A stretch of 64,000 bases of DNA from Peltaster fructicola (taxonomy: Eukaryota; Ascomycota; Dothideomycetes). A program made the position numbers and the translations under genes. The notes below the pieces were generated by a model. That model had not been told where the DNA came from, made no database searches, and saw only the letters and a list, made by a program, of their open reading frames with translations. Where the stretch lies: contig CP051143.1 of assembly GCA_001592805.2 (NCBI GenBank), positions 2,232,001 through 2,296,000 of the forward strand. Direction: 5' to 3'. Below, one piece after another: positions 29,851-40,048 of this stretch (position 1 is the stretch's first letter; every line of letters starts with the position of its first letter).

Positions 29851-32800
29851 TTATCCCTGAGTGATCATAGCGACAGGCTGATCATCCTCAAGAACGCCAA
29901 GCAGACGCGCATACGGTACAGTAATGCGTTGCAGGTCGCGGTGCTTGCCCAGCACAGTCACGACTTCCTTGGCCAACTCCTCTCGCTTCCAGCCAACGAT
30001 GTCTTCGGCTGGACCCCATTCCAACCCGACAGCACCGGCCTGATCATCTGGCTCGGCATTGTCTTCGTAGATCTGGCTGCCAAGCAGACCGCGGAGCAGT
30101 TCTTCCACCTTGCCACGAAAGCCCTCAGAGCCGATACGCTTGGCGTACATGATGAGGTACACCCGAAACTCGTCCTTTGCTCCTATGGTCATGGCGGCAG
30201 CAATGCGATTCTCAAGATGAGCTATCGATACAGCGGCTTCGAAGCCTTCGTAGCCCTCAGCAGAGAGCAATTGCTTCACAAGCTTTTGCAGGAAGTATGC
30301 TCGTCCCTTCAGGAGCGCCTGAGATGTGGTATTGCGTTCGAGGAGTGGTATGATGCCAGCAGAGATGTTCTCCGGGTTGATCTCATTCATGAAAGTCTCG
30401 TCCAGCTCTTGGGTTTTCGATGACTTTGATGTACGAGCGGCCGCTATCGAAGTCGTTGCAGACTGTTCCTTGGTATTCCAGTACTGACTTCCTACGGCCC
30501 ACCAGGATTCGCTCAAGCGCTGCCAAGCATACAGACCGGGGTTGTAAGCAAATCCATCACCATTGCTCATGCCGATGATGATCCGACCATGGCTGTTCAG
30601 TCGCGCGAACATTAGAGATGGTCCGGCGGTGAGGTGTCCTACCTGCGAAATGGAAGCAAGGTCGAGTGCTGGTGCAAGGCTGACGGGAGGGTGCGGTGCT
30701 GTCATTATACGGATATCCCAGACGTAGGCTTGACCAACAGCAGTGATCGCAAGCAACCACCACCCTCTACAATCGAGAATGATGGGTTGTGCTTCCATGA
30801 CGATAGGGCTCGCCATACGTCGACCTGCTGGCGTCCATAAATGTACAGTACCATCCTCACAAGCAGCCGCCCAGAAATTACGATTACCTGTAACGAGCAA
30901 CACAGGTCGTGGCAAGAAGTCCTGCCATAGTACTTGTGATCGGCGAGAGACTGCAATGCGGCATGGATCCCGGTCTTGGACACGACCGGTGCGTGCAGGA
31001 CCGGATGCATTTCGTGCCTCGAACACTATATCTGCATCAGACTCTGGAGCATCTCCATTGATGTATTCGAGGTCACTCTGTGTCTTGCGGACATCAAGTG
31101 GTCTCACCACAAGAGTCCTAACAGCAGGTACGGCTAGTCGGGTCTGTGCTAATGTCATGCTTGGGCTGACAATTGCAGGTCGAAGCACTTCCGGTATTTC
31201 CTGGGATCTTTTCGACGCAGCGGTCGATTGTGTGGCAGGCACAAGGCCGTCCGCAGTACTGTCGAGCAGTGCGATGGCGCCAGTTTGTGCTATGGCTTGA
31301 GCACGCTCCTCGGAACGCTTCTCGCCATCCTCATCACCTTCCATCTCTGCATACTTACGTTTGTTGCCCACAAGTAGAGCAGCGATGCCACCCTTGGGTA
31401 GTGCATCATATGGCTTGCTCAAGTCGAGAACTTTTCCTGCTGGATCGTCTGTAGCTGCACCGGTCTTCAATGCAGCCTGAAGCTGTGTACGGGGAATATT
31501 GGATTGTCCTTGGTTCGACGTTGACACCAGCAATGGCGCTATTCTCTTCTTGCCATCTTTCGTGATCGTCACTCGCTGCTTGAGCTTGTCGATCTTCTCA
31601 GCCTGTGGGTCTTTTGGCACAGGTACGGGCGCTTCCACTGCAGCTGTGCCATTTGTCGACGTGCCGTTCGTCGGCTTCTCTGTGCTTGTGCCATTCGTGA
31701 GGGCGCTTGCTTGTGCTGTGTCGTCGCCCATAAGTTCGCCCATGCGATCTTCAGCTCCCTTGAGCTCTCCAGCCTTACTGCCCTCCTCGAGCTTCAGGGC
31801 ATCAGGGTTCTCAACAATGCCTACCCGTCTGCCAGCACCGAACTTGGCCAGTTGCTTTTCGTTCTCTGCTGCAGACGTAGGATAGCCAAGCTCGCCCTTC
31901 TCGAAGATCATCGCTGCAATAGTGCCGTCCAGAGACGTCATGTACAATATCTCGCCATCCGGGCTCCAGGCAAGATCACTGATTGACTTGCCGCATAGCT
32001 CGGCTGTGGTTACGAAAGGTCGCGGAAAGCTGGTGTTCCAGACACTCAAGGTTTTGTCCTGACCAGCACAAGCAACAACAGTGACACCTTGTGGCGGTGG
32101 CTGGTTAGGGTCACGATTCTCGGGGATTGGTTCTCGAGAGAACGTCTTCGGCGCGAAAGCACATACTTCGACGGGTCCTTCGTGCCCAATAAGATTGATG
32201 TCACAATCCCACACGCCTCGATTGATGATTGCGACCGAACTTACAGGGCCATTGGCAGCGTTTGCCGCAGCGATATGATTACCGTCTGGAGACCACGAGC
32301 AGCGTCTGAAGTAAGTAGTCAGAGGAGATGTGACGAATGGTGCGCTGACGGAGGTCTCGAGCATGAAGTTGGACGCCTGGTCATATGAGGTGGCGTTCGG
32401 AGCAGGTGGAGTGAATCGATAGATCTTGATGCTGCGATCATCACTTGCAGTCGCAAAGTACTTGTTCGCGGGATCAAAAGTGATACCTTTGACATGACTC
32501 TGGTGTTGCGCCAGTGTCTTCAGCTTCTCGAATGTGCTGCCGGACCATACAACCACCTTACTGTCCAGTCCCACAGATACCAATATCGAGCTGTCGTAGC
32601 TCCATCCCAGATCTTGCACATCATTGTCATGTCCGATCAGTCTCCTGTACACTCTCCAGTTTTCAACAGGTGGAGTTTCTTTGCTCCCAAACGTAGTGTG
32701 GGTCGGCGGAGTCGGATCGAGGTAGTAGACACAGACGAGCTTGTCGTCAGCACCGGATGCCAGGTACTTTCCATTCGGGCTGAAACGGACACTATGAACC

Positions 32801-33015
32801 GTGCCAGAGTGATGTGAAAGTGATGCTAGTTGCCTAGGCTTGGTATAGGATGGATCTGCTGCTCTGAGGATTGCTTCGGTGGACCATATGCGCGCATGTT
32901 CGTCTCCTCCAGCGGTGACGAGGCGCGAGCCATCAGGAGAGACATGACAGCTGTATACTTCGTGCTCTTTCTTGTCGCTAGCATGCGACAGCCATAGCGG
33001 TTTCGTGAAGCGCAT
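29851..33015 (-). CDS. HIR1: Histone transcription regulator HIR1 (HIRA)
   Basis: A single exon of 1054 residues, ATG at 33015. HIR1 is the WD40 scaffold of the HIR histone chaperone complex, which deposits H3-H4 outside S phase and represses histone genes. Residues 1 to about 390 form the beta-propeller, with repeats such as VYSCHVSPDGSRLVTAGGDE, HSVRFSPNGKYLASGADDK and DLAWSPDGEILYMTSLDG. A linker with the short B-domain-like segment KKRIAPLLVS (binding site for the H3-H4 chaperone Asf1 in known homologues) follows near residue 490. The C-terminal half carries the HIRA domain (from about WAAACEDGTVHLWTPAG onwards). Length and order fit fungal HIR1. It is divergent to the WBP4-like gene over 291 bp. 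Confidence 0.95.
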   Translation of the reverse strand: MRFTKPLWLSHASDKKEHEVYSCHVSPDGSRLVTAGGDEHARIWSTEAILRAADPSYTKPRQLASLSHHSGTVHSVRFSPNGKYLASGADDKLVCVYYLDPTPPTHTTFGSKETPPVENWRVYRRLIGHDNDVQDLGWSYDSSILVSVGLDSKVVVWSGSTFEKLKTLAQHQSHVKGITFDPANKYFATASDDRSIKIYRFTPPAPNATSYDQASNFMLETSVSAPFVTSPLTTYFRRCSWSPDGNHIAAANAANGPVSSVAIINRGVWDCDINLIGHEGPVEVCAFAPKTFSREPIPENRDPNQPPPQGVTVVACAGQDKTLSVWNTSFPRPFVTTAELCGKSISDLAWSPDGEILYMTSLDGTIAAMIFEKGELGYPTSAAENEKQLAKFGAGRRVGIVENPDALKLEEGSKAGELKGAEDRMGELMGDDTAQASALTNGTSTEKPTNGTSTNGTAAVEAPVPVPKDPQAEKIDKLKQRVTITKDGKKRIAPLLVSTSNQGQSNIPRTQLQAALKTGAATDDPAGKVLDLSKPYDALPKGGIAALLVGNKRKYAEMEGDEDGEKRSEERAQAIAQTGAIALLDSTADGLVPATQSTAASKRSQEIPEVLRPAIVSPSMTLAQTRLAVPAVRTLVVRPLDVRKTQSDLEYINGDAPESDADIVFEARNASGPARTGRVQDRDPCRIAVSRRSQVLWQDFLPRPVLLVTGNRNFWAAACEDGTVHLWTPAGRRMASPIVMEAQPIILDCRGWWLLAITAVGQAYVWDIRIMTAPHPPVSLAPALDLASISQVGHLTAGPSLMFARLNSHGRIIIGMSNGDGFAYNPGLYAWQRLSESWWAVGSQYWNTKEQSATTSIAAARTSKSSKTQELDETFMNEINPENISAGIIPLLERNTTSQALLKGRAYFLQKLVKQLLSAEGYEGFEAAVSIAHLENRIAAAMTIGAKDEFRVYLIMYAKRIGSEGFRGKVEELLRGLLGSQIYEDNAEPDDQAGAVGLEWGPAEDIVGWKREELAKEVVTVLGKHRDLQRITVPYARLLGVLEDDQPVAMITQG

Positions 33016-33306
33016 TGTGGGCGCTTCTTCAGCGCGCGATGAAGTGTTGGGGTTTGTGCATGTGATATGAGAAGGCTGACGATACGGATGTGCGATAGGT
33101 CAGCACATTTGATGGTCGTTGTGAAGGGTGCATGTCATTGAATGCGATCCGTGTAGATGCTGTACGCGAGATGGACGCGACTTCAACTTCAGTTCAGGGT
33201 CTTGGCTGACGACAAAGCACATAGTGGCAGACTTTCTTCTGGCCAGCTCAAGGACTTCCCTCACCAACTCGACAGCTCCGAAATTCGCCAGAGCGCGCCC
33301 TGCCGC

Positions 33307-34158
33307 ATGGCTGAATACTGGAAGTCTACACCGAAGTACTGGTGCAAGTTCTGCGAGGTCTACATCCGAGACACAGGCATCGAACGAAAGAATCACGAAT
33401 CGTCTGCTAAGCATCAAGGCAACATTCAGCGCTCACTAAATAAGCTACACAAAGACCAAGCTCATCAGCAACGCGATGCTCAGAAAGCAAAAGATGAGGT
33501 CGCTCGTCTGAATGGCCTTGTAGGAGTGAAGACTTCGAAAGCACCAGTGTTAGCCAAAGCACAACCCCCTGCAGCGGCATCGTCGACGCCACGACCTCGA
33601 GTCGATCTGGGACAAGTAGATTATGCCGCGCATCGCAGAGCGCAGGCAATGCAGCTACTCGCGATGGGTATGGAGCTTCCAGAGGCGCTGAAGGATGCCA
33701 TCACTGGCTCTGGCTCGTGGCAAACCGTGTCTCGCACTATCGTTGAGGACGCGCAGAATCCCGATAATGCGTTAAGCATCGATATGAACGATCCGGAAAT
33801 GCGTGTGAAAGGTGTCCACAAACGTAAGGCTGAAGATGAGGAAGACGAGGCGATCGCCGCTGGAGCTCACAAACGAAAGGCTTGGGGCAGCAGCTTCAAG
33901 ACGTATCCTGGTCAGACTGCAGTACAAGATGATGCAGAGGATCTCGACGCCCTGCTTAATGGCGTCGTGAGCAAGAAGCAGACGATTGCTGTGGTATCAG
34001 AGCCAACAGATCCTGAGATCGAGCCTACTACAGTCAAACAGGAGCAGGCGGGTGACGCTCCAGCTGCGCCCGAGCTGGAAGTGAAGCAAGAGGTCAATGA
34101 AGCAGCAGTCACAGCACCACCTGTAGTCACGTTCAAGAAACGCAAAGGCAAGAAATGA
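33307..34158 (+). CDS. U1-type zinc finger splicing protein, WBP4/FBP21-like
   Basis: A single exon of 283 residues. The ATG at 33307 gives MAEYWKSTPKYWCKFCEVYI, the conserved start of fungal matrin/U1-C type zinc finger proteins of the WBP4 family; the frame upstream has no ATG that fits. The finger is C-x2-C-x12-H-x5-H (WCKFCEVYIRDTGIERKNHE then SSAKH), directly followed by QGNIQRSLNKLHKDQ and a charged coiled segment. The rest is low-complexity with two HKRKA basic repeats and a KKRKGKK tail that suits nuclear import. WBP4 proteins join the spliceosome at the pre-catalytic stage in animals. No WW domain is visible here, as in many fungal members. Its stop lies only 6 bp from the stop of CDC23. 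Confidence 0.86.
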   Translation: MAEYWKSTPKYWCKFCEVYIRDTGIERKNHESSAKHQGNIQRSLNKLHKDQAHQQRDAQKAKDEVARLNGLVGVKTSKAPVLAKAQPPAAASSTPRPRVDLGQVDYAAHRRAQAMQLLAMGMELPEALKDAITGSGSWQTVSRTIVEDAQNPDNALSIDMNDPEMRVKGVHKRKAEDEEDEAIAAGAHKRKAWGSSFKTYPGQTAVQDDAEDLDALLNGVVSKKQTIAVVSEPTDPEIEPTTVKQEQAGDAPAAPELEVKQEVNEAAVTAPPVVTFKKRKGKK

Positions 34159-34164
34159 ATAAAT

Positions 34165-36116
34165 TCAGCTACCTTCGACAAAGGTCATCCTGCTACGAAC
34201 ATCCTTCACTAAGCTCTTCGCTTCTTCGACCTCGAAGCCGTCCTGGCACAACTCGTTGGCAAGAGTCAGAGTCCTCTGCCAGTCGCTGCAGCTATAGCTG
34301 TATTTTGCTAGCCATAGCCGGGCTCTACAGGTCGTTTGAGTGACACCCAGACCTTCGCTACCTTCGTCAGGACCTTCCTCTTGCGCAAGCGTAAGCTCCA
34401 TATATGCGGATGCTTCATTGATACTACCCTCGCGCTCGTACAGGAGTGCAATCTCATAGAGGATCTGAGGGTCGAGAGCACCACCGACAGCACATGCTAA
34501 TGGATCAGAGCTTCGTGAGCTGAAGCTAGCACCAAGCTCAACTTGGCTGCCAACTGCGAGCGCTCGCTTCAGTGCTTGTATTGCGTTGGCTCGCTTGTCG
34601 CATCTGCTGTATGCATTGCCTACAGCAGCCCACATCTTGGCGTCGCCAGGACAGAGTGCTGCCGCTCGCTGATAGTAGAACAGACTATAGCTGTAGGCTT
34701 CTAGCATCTCGTAGCCCTGTCCAAGGCCATACCAAGCTCGATAGTCTTTGCGGTTGGCGTCAAGTGCTCGTCGATAGCTCTCTACTGCCGCATGGTGATT
34801 CTTGAGCTCAATATACTCGTGTCCCATTAGTGTCCAGGCTGACTGGAAGTTGCGGTCGAGACTCAATGCACGCCGGAAGTGCAGGATAGCTTTCTCGTGC
34901 TCCGAGATGAGGGAGTAGTAGTTACCAAGTATGCAATTGGTCTCTGGCCTGAATTTGTCGATGTCGCTAGCCATGGCTGCCAATGCTGCCAGCTTCGGTC
35001 GACTCGGCAAGACGTACAGTAGATTACTGTATGTTTCTAGGCCATCGAGGCGCATGGGATGCTCCTTGACTATGCCTTCGAAGAGCTCGATAGCTCGCTC
35101 ATGATCTTTAGCGTAATAATGTAGTAAGGCAGCTTGCTGATCCAGAAATGCACTTCTGGGAAAGATTGCCTTGATCTGTACCAGATTCTTGTACACATCT
35201 TCGGTCTGCTGATGTAGCTCTTGACTGCAATAGATGTGGAAGAAGAAGGTTATGATCTCTCGGGGTAAGTGTTCCGCGATCTGCTGCATCTCCTCTACGG
35301 AGCCGATAGAGTTTGCCAGCTCCAGCCATGCTGACCAGTTGTATGGGTTCAGGTTGACGCTTCGTAACAGCCATTGCTTTGCGAGTTGTTCTGACTTCAT
35401 CCTCATGAGTACTACACCGTACAGGTAGTCGAGCCATCCTTCCGAGTTCTCCATATTCTGAAGACCACCTCTAGCATTGAAGTAATCTTCTAGAATGCTT
35501 GAGATGCCGATGAGCTCTTTGTTCCCTGTCACTGGGCCGTCATTTGGACCAAGAATGGCTTCTGAGTCTTCATTTTTGCGCTTCTCACCAGAGAGGTACT
35601 TTGCATAGAGTGCGAGAAAGAGTGACTTCTGACTTAGTGCCTTTGGTGCCGAAGGAGTCGAGACTGGCTTCTGCGACGACTGGCTACCACTAGTCGCTTG
35701 TACTGTGCTCGGTGCCAAGGCTGAAGACGCAGCCGGGTTGGTGTAAGTCGCTCGCTGAGGCAGAAAGACAGCAGCGCATCTATCAAACTCTCGACAACTG
35801 AAAAATGACTTGGCGAGAAGATACTTGCAGACTTCCCTCTTCTCAAGCCTCAGCTCTCGTGCATCTCGTCTTGGTGGAACGACCACGTCTTCTGGTTCCT
35901 CGTCTACATCTGTGTCAGAACCGTCGTCATGCCACGTAGAGCCGACGTCGAAGGAGTTCAGCAGTTCCGATGCCCTGTAGATGGTCAGTAGAGCTTTCAT
36001 GTATGGGTTCTTACCAACCATTTTGCTGCTTGGTACAGACACCGTTCATTACAGTCATTGATCGCTGTCACCAATCGCAAGTGCAGCTCACTTCGTTGCG
36101 CATCTGACAACGCCAT
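34165..36116 (-). CDS. CDC23: Anaphase-promoting complex subunit 8 (Cdc23)
   Basis: Two exons, 36116..36019 and 35974..34165, with a 44-bp intron; the donor is GTTGGT, chosen because it yields CLYQAAKWASELLNSF, the conserved Apc8 N-terminal helix. The more canonical GTAAGA four bases later breaks the frame. The product has 635 residues. The ATG at 36116 starts MALSDAQRSELHLRLV. Cdc23 is a TPR scaffold subunit of the APC/C ubiquitin ligase that drives anaphase and mitotic exit. The APC8 N-terminal region is followed by a TPR superhelix, for example GNYYSLISEHEKAILHFRRA, LSLDRNFQSAWTLMGHEYIE and YRAWYGLGQGYEMLEAYSYS. The upstream region holds a 14-bp palindrome around ACGCGT. Confidence 0.94.
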
Positions 36117-36617
36117 AAGCTCGCAGCCAGCTGCATCTGATGCCAGTGTGTTGGTCTGGCGTGCAGGCTGAGATGCAGTGGTATTGCCGTTTGATGTCAA
36201 CGAATGAACGCGACTGGCTCGTGATAGACGCGTCTATTGGCGCTTATACAGCGGCTCTTTATCGCGCTAAGGCGGCCCTCTCAGGTAGACGTCCACTTTC
36301 TCATCTTTCGGTTACATCTGCCTCATGAACATAGCCACACATCACCAACACTCGAGTCGTACATTGCGCAGAATCGAGACCCTTCAGTCGATTCATACTA
36401 TCACACCACAAGCGCCGCCAGCTGCACATAGACAGACGACAACAAAGCGGCCCGTGCATCTTGCGCAATTTTGAGTTGCACAGTCGATCGATATCTCAGG
36501 CATATCGCCCACCTTCGACCGTGCAGATCAACACGACTAGCGGGTGATCACCACAGTGTTCTCTCAGCATCGATTATCCCGTAACACCATGCTCTGGACC
36601 CCCGACTGCTAGCCGAT
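36117..36617. promoter_or_regulatory. Shared ~500-bp promoter of CDC23 and casein kinase II beta
   Basis: The divergent region contains a perfect 14-bp palindrome at 36224-36237 (ATAGACGCGTCTAT) with the ACGCGT MBF core at 36228-36233, about 108 bp upstream of the CDC23 start. No coding signal is seen. Confidence 0.5.
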
Positions 36618-37668
36618 ATGGACGATTTTGCTTCCGAGACAGATTCAGATTATGCCAGCTATTGGCGCGACTGGGTACGTAATGGCACATCCGTAATGAT
36701 GCGAAGTTGTGTGTATTCATCCAGGCCATTGGGAAGTGCGTGGACAATCCGTTCAGCAGGACACAAGTTGACTTACACCATTATCCTTGGTCTAAGTGCT
36801 GCAGTCGTACTCCTTGGCCGTGCCACAAGCCATGCTGGCCTGCCCAGTAGATCCAGCTAGTAAAGAAGAGTGTAGACTGACAGCTTTACAGTTCATCGCA
36901 GCCAGAGGTAACGAATACTACTGCGAGATAGATGAGGACTACCTCACTGATCGCTTCAACCTGACTGGGCTGAACACAGAGGTGGTTGACTATCAATATG
37001 CGCTCGATCTCGTCACAGATGTCTTCGACATGGAAGTTGACGACGAGTCACGAGAGTCGATCGAGAGGAGTGCAAGGCACCTCTATGGCTTGGTGCATGC
37101 CCGATACATTGTGACAACCAGAGGGCTGGCGAAAATGGTAAGCTCTTCGCAGCTCAGGATGGCCAAGCTGACATTGATACAGATGGAGAAGTACAAACAG
37201 GGAGTCTTTGGAAAGTGTCCTCGTGTGATATGCGAATCGCAACATCTGCTTCCAATGGGTCAGCACGACATTCCCAACATCTCACACGTCAAGCTCTATT
37301 GTGCAAAGTGCGAGGATCTCTATAATCCAAAGTCATCTCGACACAACTCCATCGATGGGGCCTACTTCGGATCAAGCTTCCATAATATTCTTTTCCAAGT
37401 GTACCCAGCTCTACAACCACAAAAGACACAACGACGATATGAACCTAGACTCTATGGCTTTCGTGTCCATGCCAGCGCAGCACTGATGCGGTGGCAGGAA
37501 GAACGCCGCGAGGAGATGAAGGAGCGATTACGAGCACAAGGCATCGACACCGGCTTCGAGAACGAGGACGAGGGCGATGAAGAGATTCAGACTGGCGATG
37601 ACGAAGAGGTGGACGAAAGGGATGGTATTGACGATATGTTCGAAGCTCAAGCACCTGGCATTCAGTAG
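36618..37668 (+). CDS. Casein kinase II regulatory subunit beta
   Basis: Three exons, 36618..36674, 36892..37137 and 37183..37668, giving 262 residues. Intron 1 is long (217 bp, GTACGT..TTACAG, branch CTGAC); intron 2 is 45 bp (GTAAGC..GATACAG, branch CTGAC) and has no stop and a length divisible by three, so it is easily mistaken for coding. Removing it restores RGLAKM-MEKYKQGVFGKCPRV, the unbroken family sequence. The beta subunit dimerises and holds two catalytic subunits in the CK2 holoenzyme. Seen in order: the acidic start MDDFASETDSDYASYWRDW, FIAARGNEYYCEIDEDYL, the acidic loop, HARYIVTTRGLAKM, the zinc-binding cysteines in CPRVIC and YCAKC that make the dimer, then DGAYFGSSFHNILFQVYP. 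The C-terminal 60 residues are acidic. Whether it is CKB1 or CKB2 is not decided. Confidence 0.93.
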
Positions 37669-38187
37669 CGCTATACAGCTTTGTCGGCCAGCCTTCTTAC
37701 CTACTTACGTCTCCTATTGTCATCTCACGGTCGGTCCTCGGAGGGAGTAGATTGAACCATCCGATCTTCCTCAACAGTGCTATGCTTGACTTCATCATCG
37801 TGCTCGGTCTCTCCCGCTGCATGTGCTAATTTACATGTCTGATGTCGACCAGCGGAGCACCGTCAGGTATAGTGCTCGATCAGTAGGTAGTCCTTTCTAT
37901 TGTGTCGTTCCTCGTGCTAGGCCGCTGATCGACCGCCAAGCATTCTGACATCCAAGCTCCACCCAGTAAAATCTCCTGCAGAACTTTGATCCAGCGAGAT
38001 CAACACACATACCGGCGACAGGTCATAGTCGTCACAACAATCCGAGCTGTCTCTCTCACGCACCCTCACTTCACCCTTCATTTCAACCTTCTCCCTTTCA
38101 CATTGCGCAGCAGGATCTGCATTAGTCGTTCGACTACAACCTCGACAACCGTTCTCCATATCAACTCGAACATACGCTAAAAGGAAG
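37669..38187. other. Intergenic: 3' flank of CK2 beta and promoter/leader of OLA1
   Basis: About 520 bp without coding signal. Pyrimidine-rich blocks (38040-38100) just upstream of OLA1 are typical of leaders of highly expressed fungal genes. Confidence 0.45.
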
Positions 38188-39553
38188 ATGCCACCAAAAA
38201 AGCAGGTCAAGGAGGAGAAGTTACTGCTCGGAAGACCTGGCAATAGTCTCACCAGTGGAATCGTTGGTCTTGCGAACGTCGGAAAGTCTACGTTCTTTCA
38301 GGCGATTACGAAATGTTCGCTCGGTAATCCAGCCAACTTCCCCTACGCGACCATCGACCCCGAGGAGGCGCGTGTCATTGTACCCGATGAACGCTACGAC
38401 TGGCTATGCGAGCACTATAACCCGAAGTCTAGAGTTCCAGCGAATCTGAAGATTTACGACATTGCTGGTCTGACAAGAGGAGCGTCCACCGGCGCAGGTC
38501 TTGGTAACGCTTTCTTATCACATATCCGAGCTGTGGATGCTGTCTTCCAGGTAGTACGATGCTTCGACGATGCTGAGATCATTCATGTGGAAGGCGATGT
38601 CGACCCGATCAGAGATCTTGAGATCATTAGCGAAGAGCTCCGGATCAAGGACATCGAGTTCGTTGAGAAGGCACACGAGAACCTTGTCAAACAGACACGA
38701 AGAGGTGGACAGTCCCTCGAGATGAAGAAATTAAAGGAGGAACAGGCAACTGTAGAGAAGATCTTGGAGCTGCTGAAATCTGGCAAGGATGTTCGACACG
38801 GCGACTGGTCACCAAAGGAGGTAAGTCTCTCACACCATTGTCTCCCTCACTACATGATGAATCAGAGATCCAATCTCTATAATCCCAGCTCTTCGATGTC
38901 GGTTTAACGCACTGGCTTCATGAGATATCGTTTGTGTCTGATCGAACAACATCACTACATCTTGGTTGTACTCTGCAGCAACACAAGCTAATGCAGCACA
39001 GGTCGAGGTGATCAACCCTCTGTTCCTTCTCAGCGCCAAGCCATGTATCTTCTTGGTCAACCTCTCGGAGACCGACTACGTCAGGAAGAAGAACAAGCAT
39101 CTCCCAAAGATTGCTGAGTGGGTAAAAGCCCATGCTCCGGGTGATCCGATCCTACCTATCTCAGTGTGCTTCGAGGAACGCCTAACACATCTGGAGAACG
39201 ATGCTGCTGTGGAGGAGGAGTGCAAGAAGCTCGGCACAACGTCAGCACTCGGAAAGATTGTCCTGACCATGCGCAAAGCTCTCAACCTGGGCAGCTTCTT
39301 CACAACAGGTACTGACGAGGTACGACAATGGACGATACGTAACGGCACAAAAGCACCACAAGCAGCAGGTGTGATTCACGGAGACTTCGAGAAGACCTTT
39401 ATCCAGGCTATAGTCTACAACTACACAACGCTGAAGGAGGAGGGTGATGAGGCATCTGTGCGAGCGAAAGGAAAGGTCATGACGAAGGGCAAGGACTACG
39501 TCGTTGAAGATGGAGATATCCTGCTCATCAAGGCTGGAGCAGCCAAAGCTTGA
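38188..39553 (+). CDS. OLA1: Obg-like ATPase 1 (OLA1/YchF)
   Basis: Two exons, 38188..38820 and 39002..39553, joined over a 181-bp intron (GTAAGT..GCACAG) in phase 0, giving 394 residues, the usual OLA1 length. OLA1/YchF is a P-loop NTPase that prefers ATP and binds ribosomes and the 26S proteasome; it affects stress responses. G1 is GLANVGKST (27-35), switch II is in YDIAGLTRGASTGAGLGN, a coiled-coil insertion follows, FLVNLSETDYVRKKNKHLPK marks the G4 region (NLSE in place of NKxD, as in YchF), and the C-terminal TGS domain contains DEVRQWTIRNGTKAPQAAG. The ATG at 38188 (AAGATGCC) starts the conserved MPPKK. Confidence 0.96.
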
Positions 39554-40048
39554 TCTCGCCGTTCGATTGACAGCGAGGAGCTTTGCTCTGCTACGATTCA
39601 TGTATGCACAATTAAACGCCTTCCAGGAGCTTTCTTACAGTACATGTATCGTCCATCATGACCAAATTCTTGGTAGTGTTGATTGTGCTGATCACCAACT
39701 TTCAGCGCCTCGTAATGAACGACTATCAACGGCAGTCGCGAAATGTGATAATTCGTGGACATCGTCTGTTCGCGCCTTTGTACATCCGCACGAACACGCT
39801 GATCCTGCTGTACCATGCTCAGCAGTCAATATGAAGGTCGTGGCAGTAGGTGAGGTCATCCGACGTCAAGCCCACGAACAACTTCGCGAATCGTGAAACG
39901 ACTTGAGCTTCATAAACACACATTTTTTTGACCATCTACCCTCGAGCTCTACATTCCACACCAACAACCGCTCACATGGCAGTGACCGTACTGCGACTTG
40001 AGCGTTTCTACTACCATCCGCAATGTCGATGAACTCCGTATTCCAAAT
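39554..40048. other. Intergenic between OLA1 and RIC1
   Basis: About 495 bp, same-strand genes. The frame upstream of RIC1 is open from 39998 but begins with TTG. No other gene is seen. Confidence 0.45.

Noticed and set aside
29737-30423. 228-codon plus-strand frame
   Set aside because: It is antisense to the conserved C-terminal domain of HIR1 and shows no protein motif.
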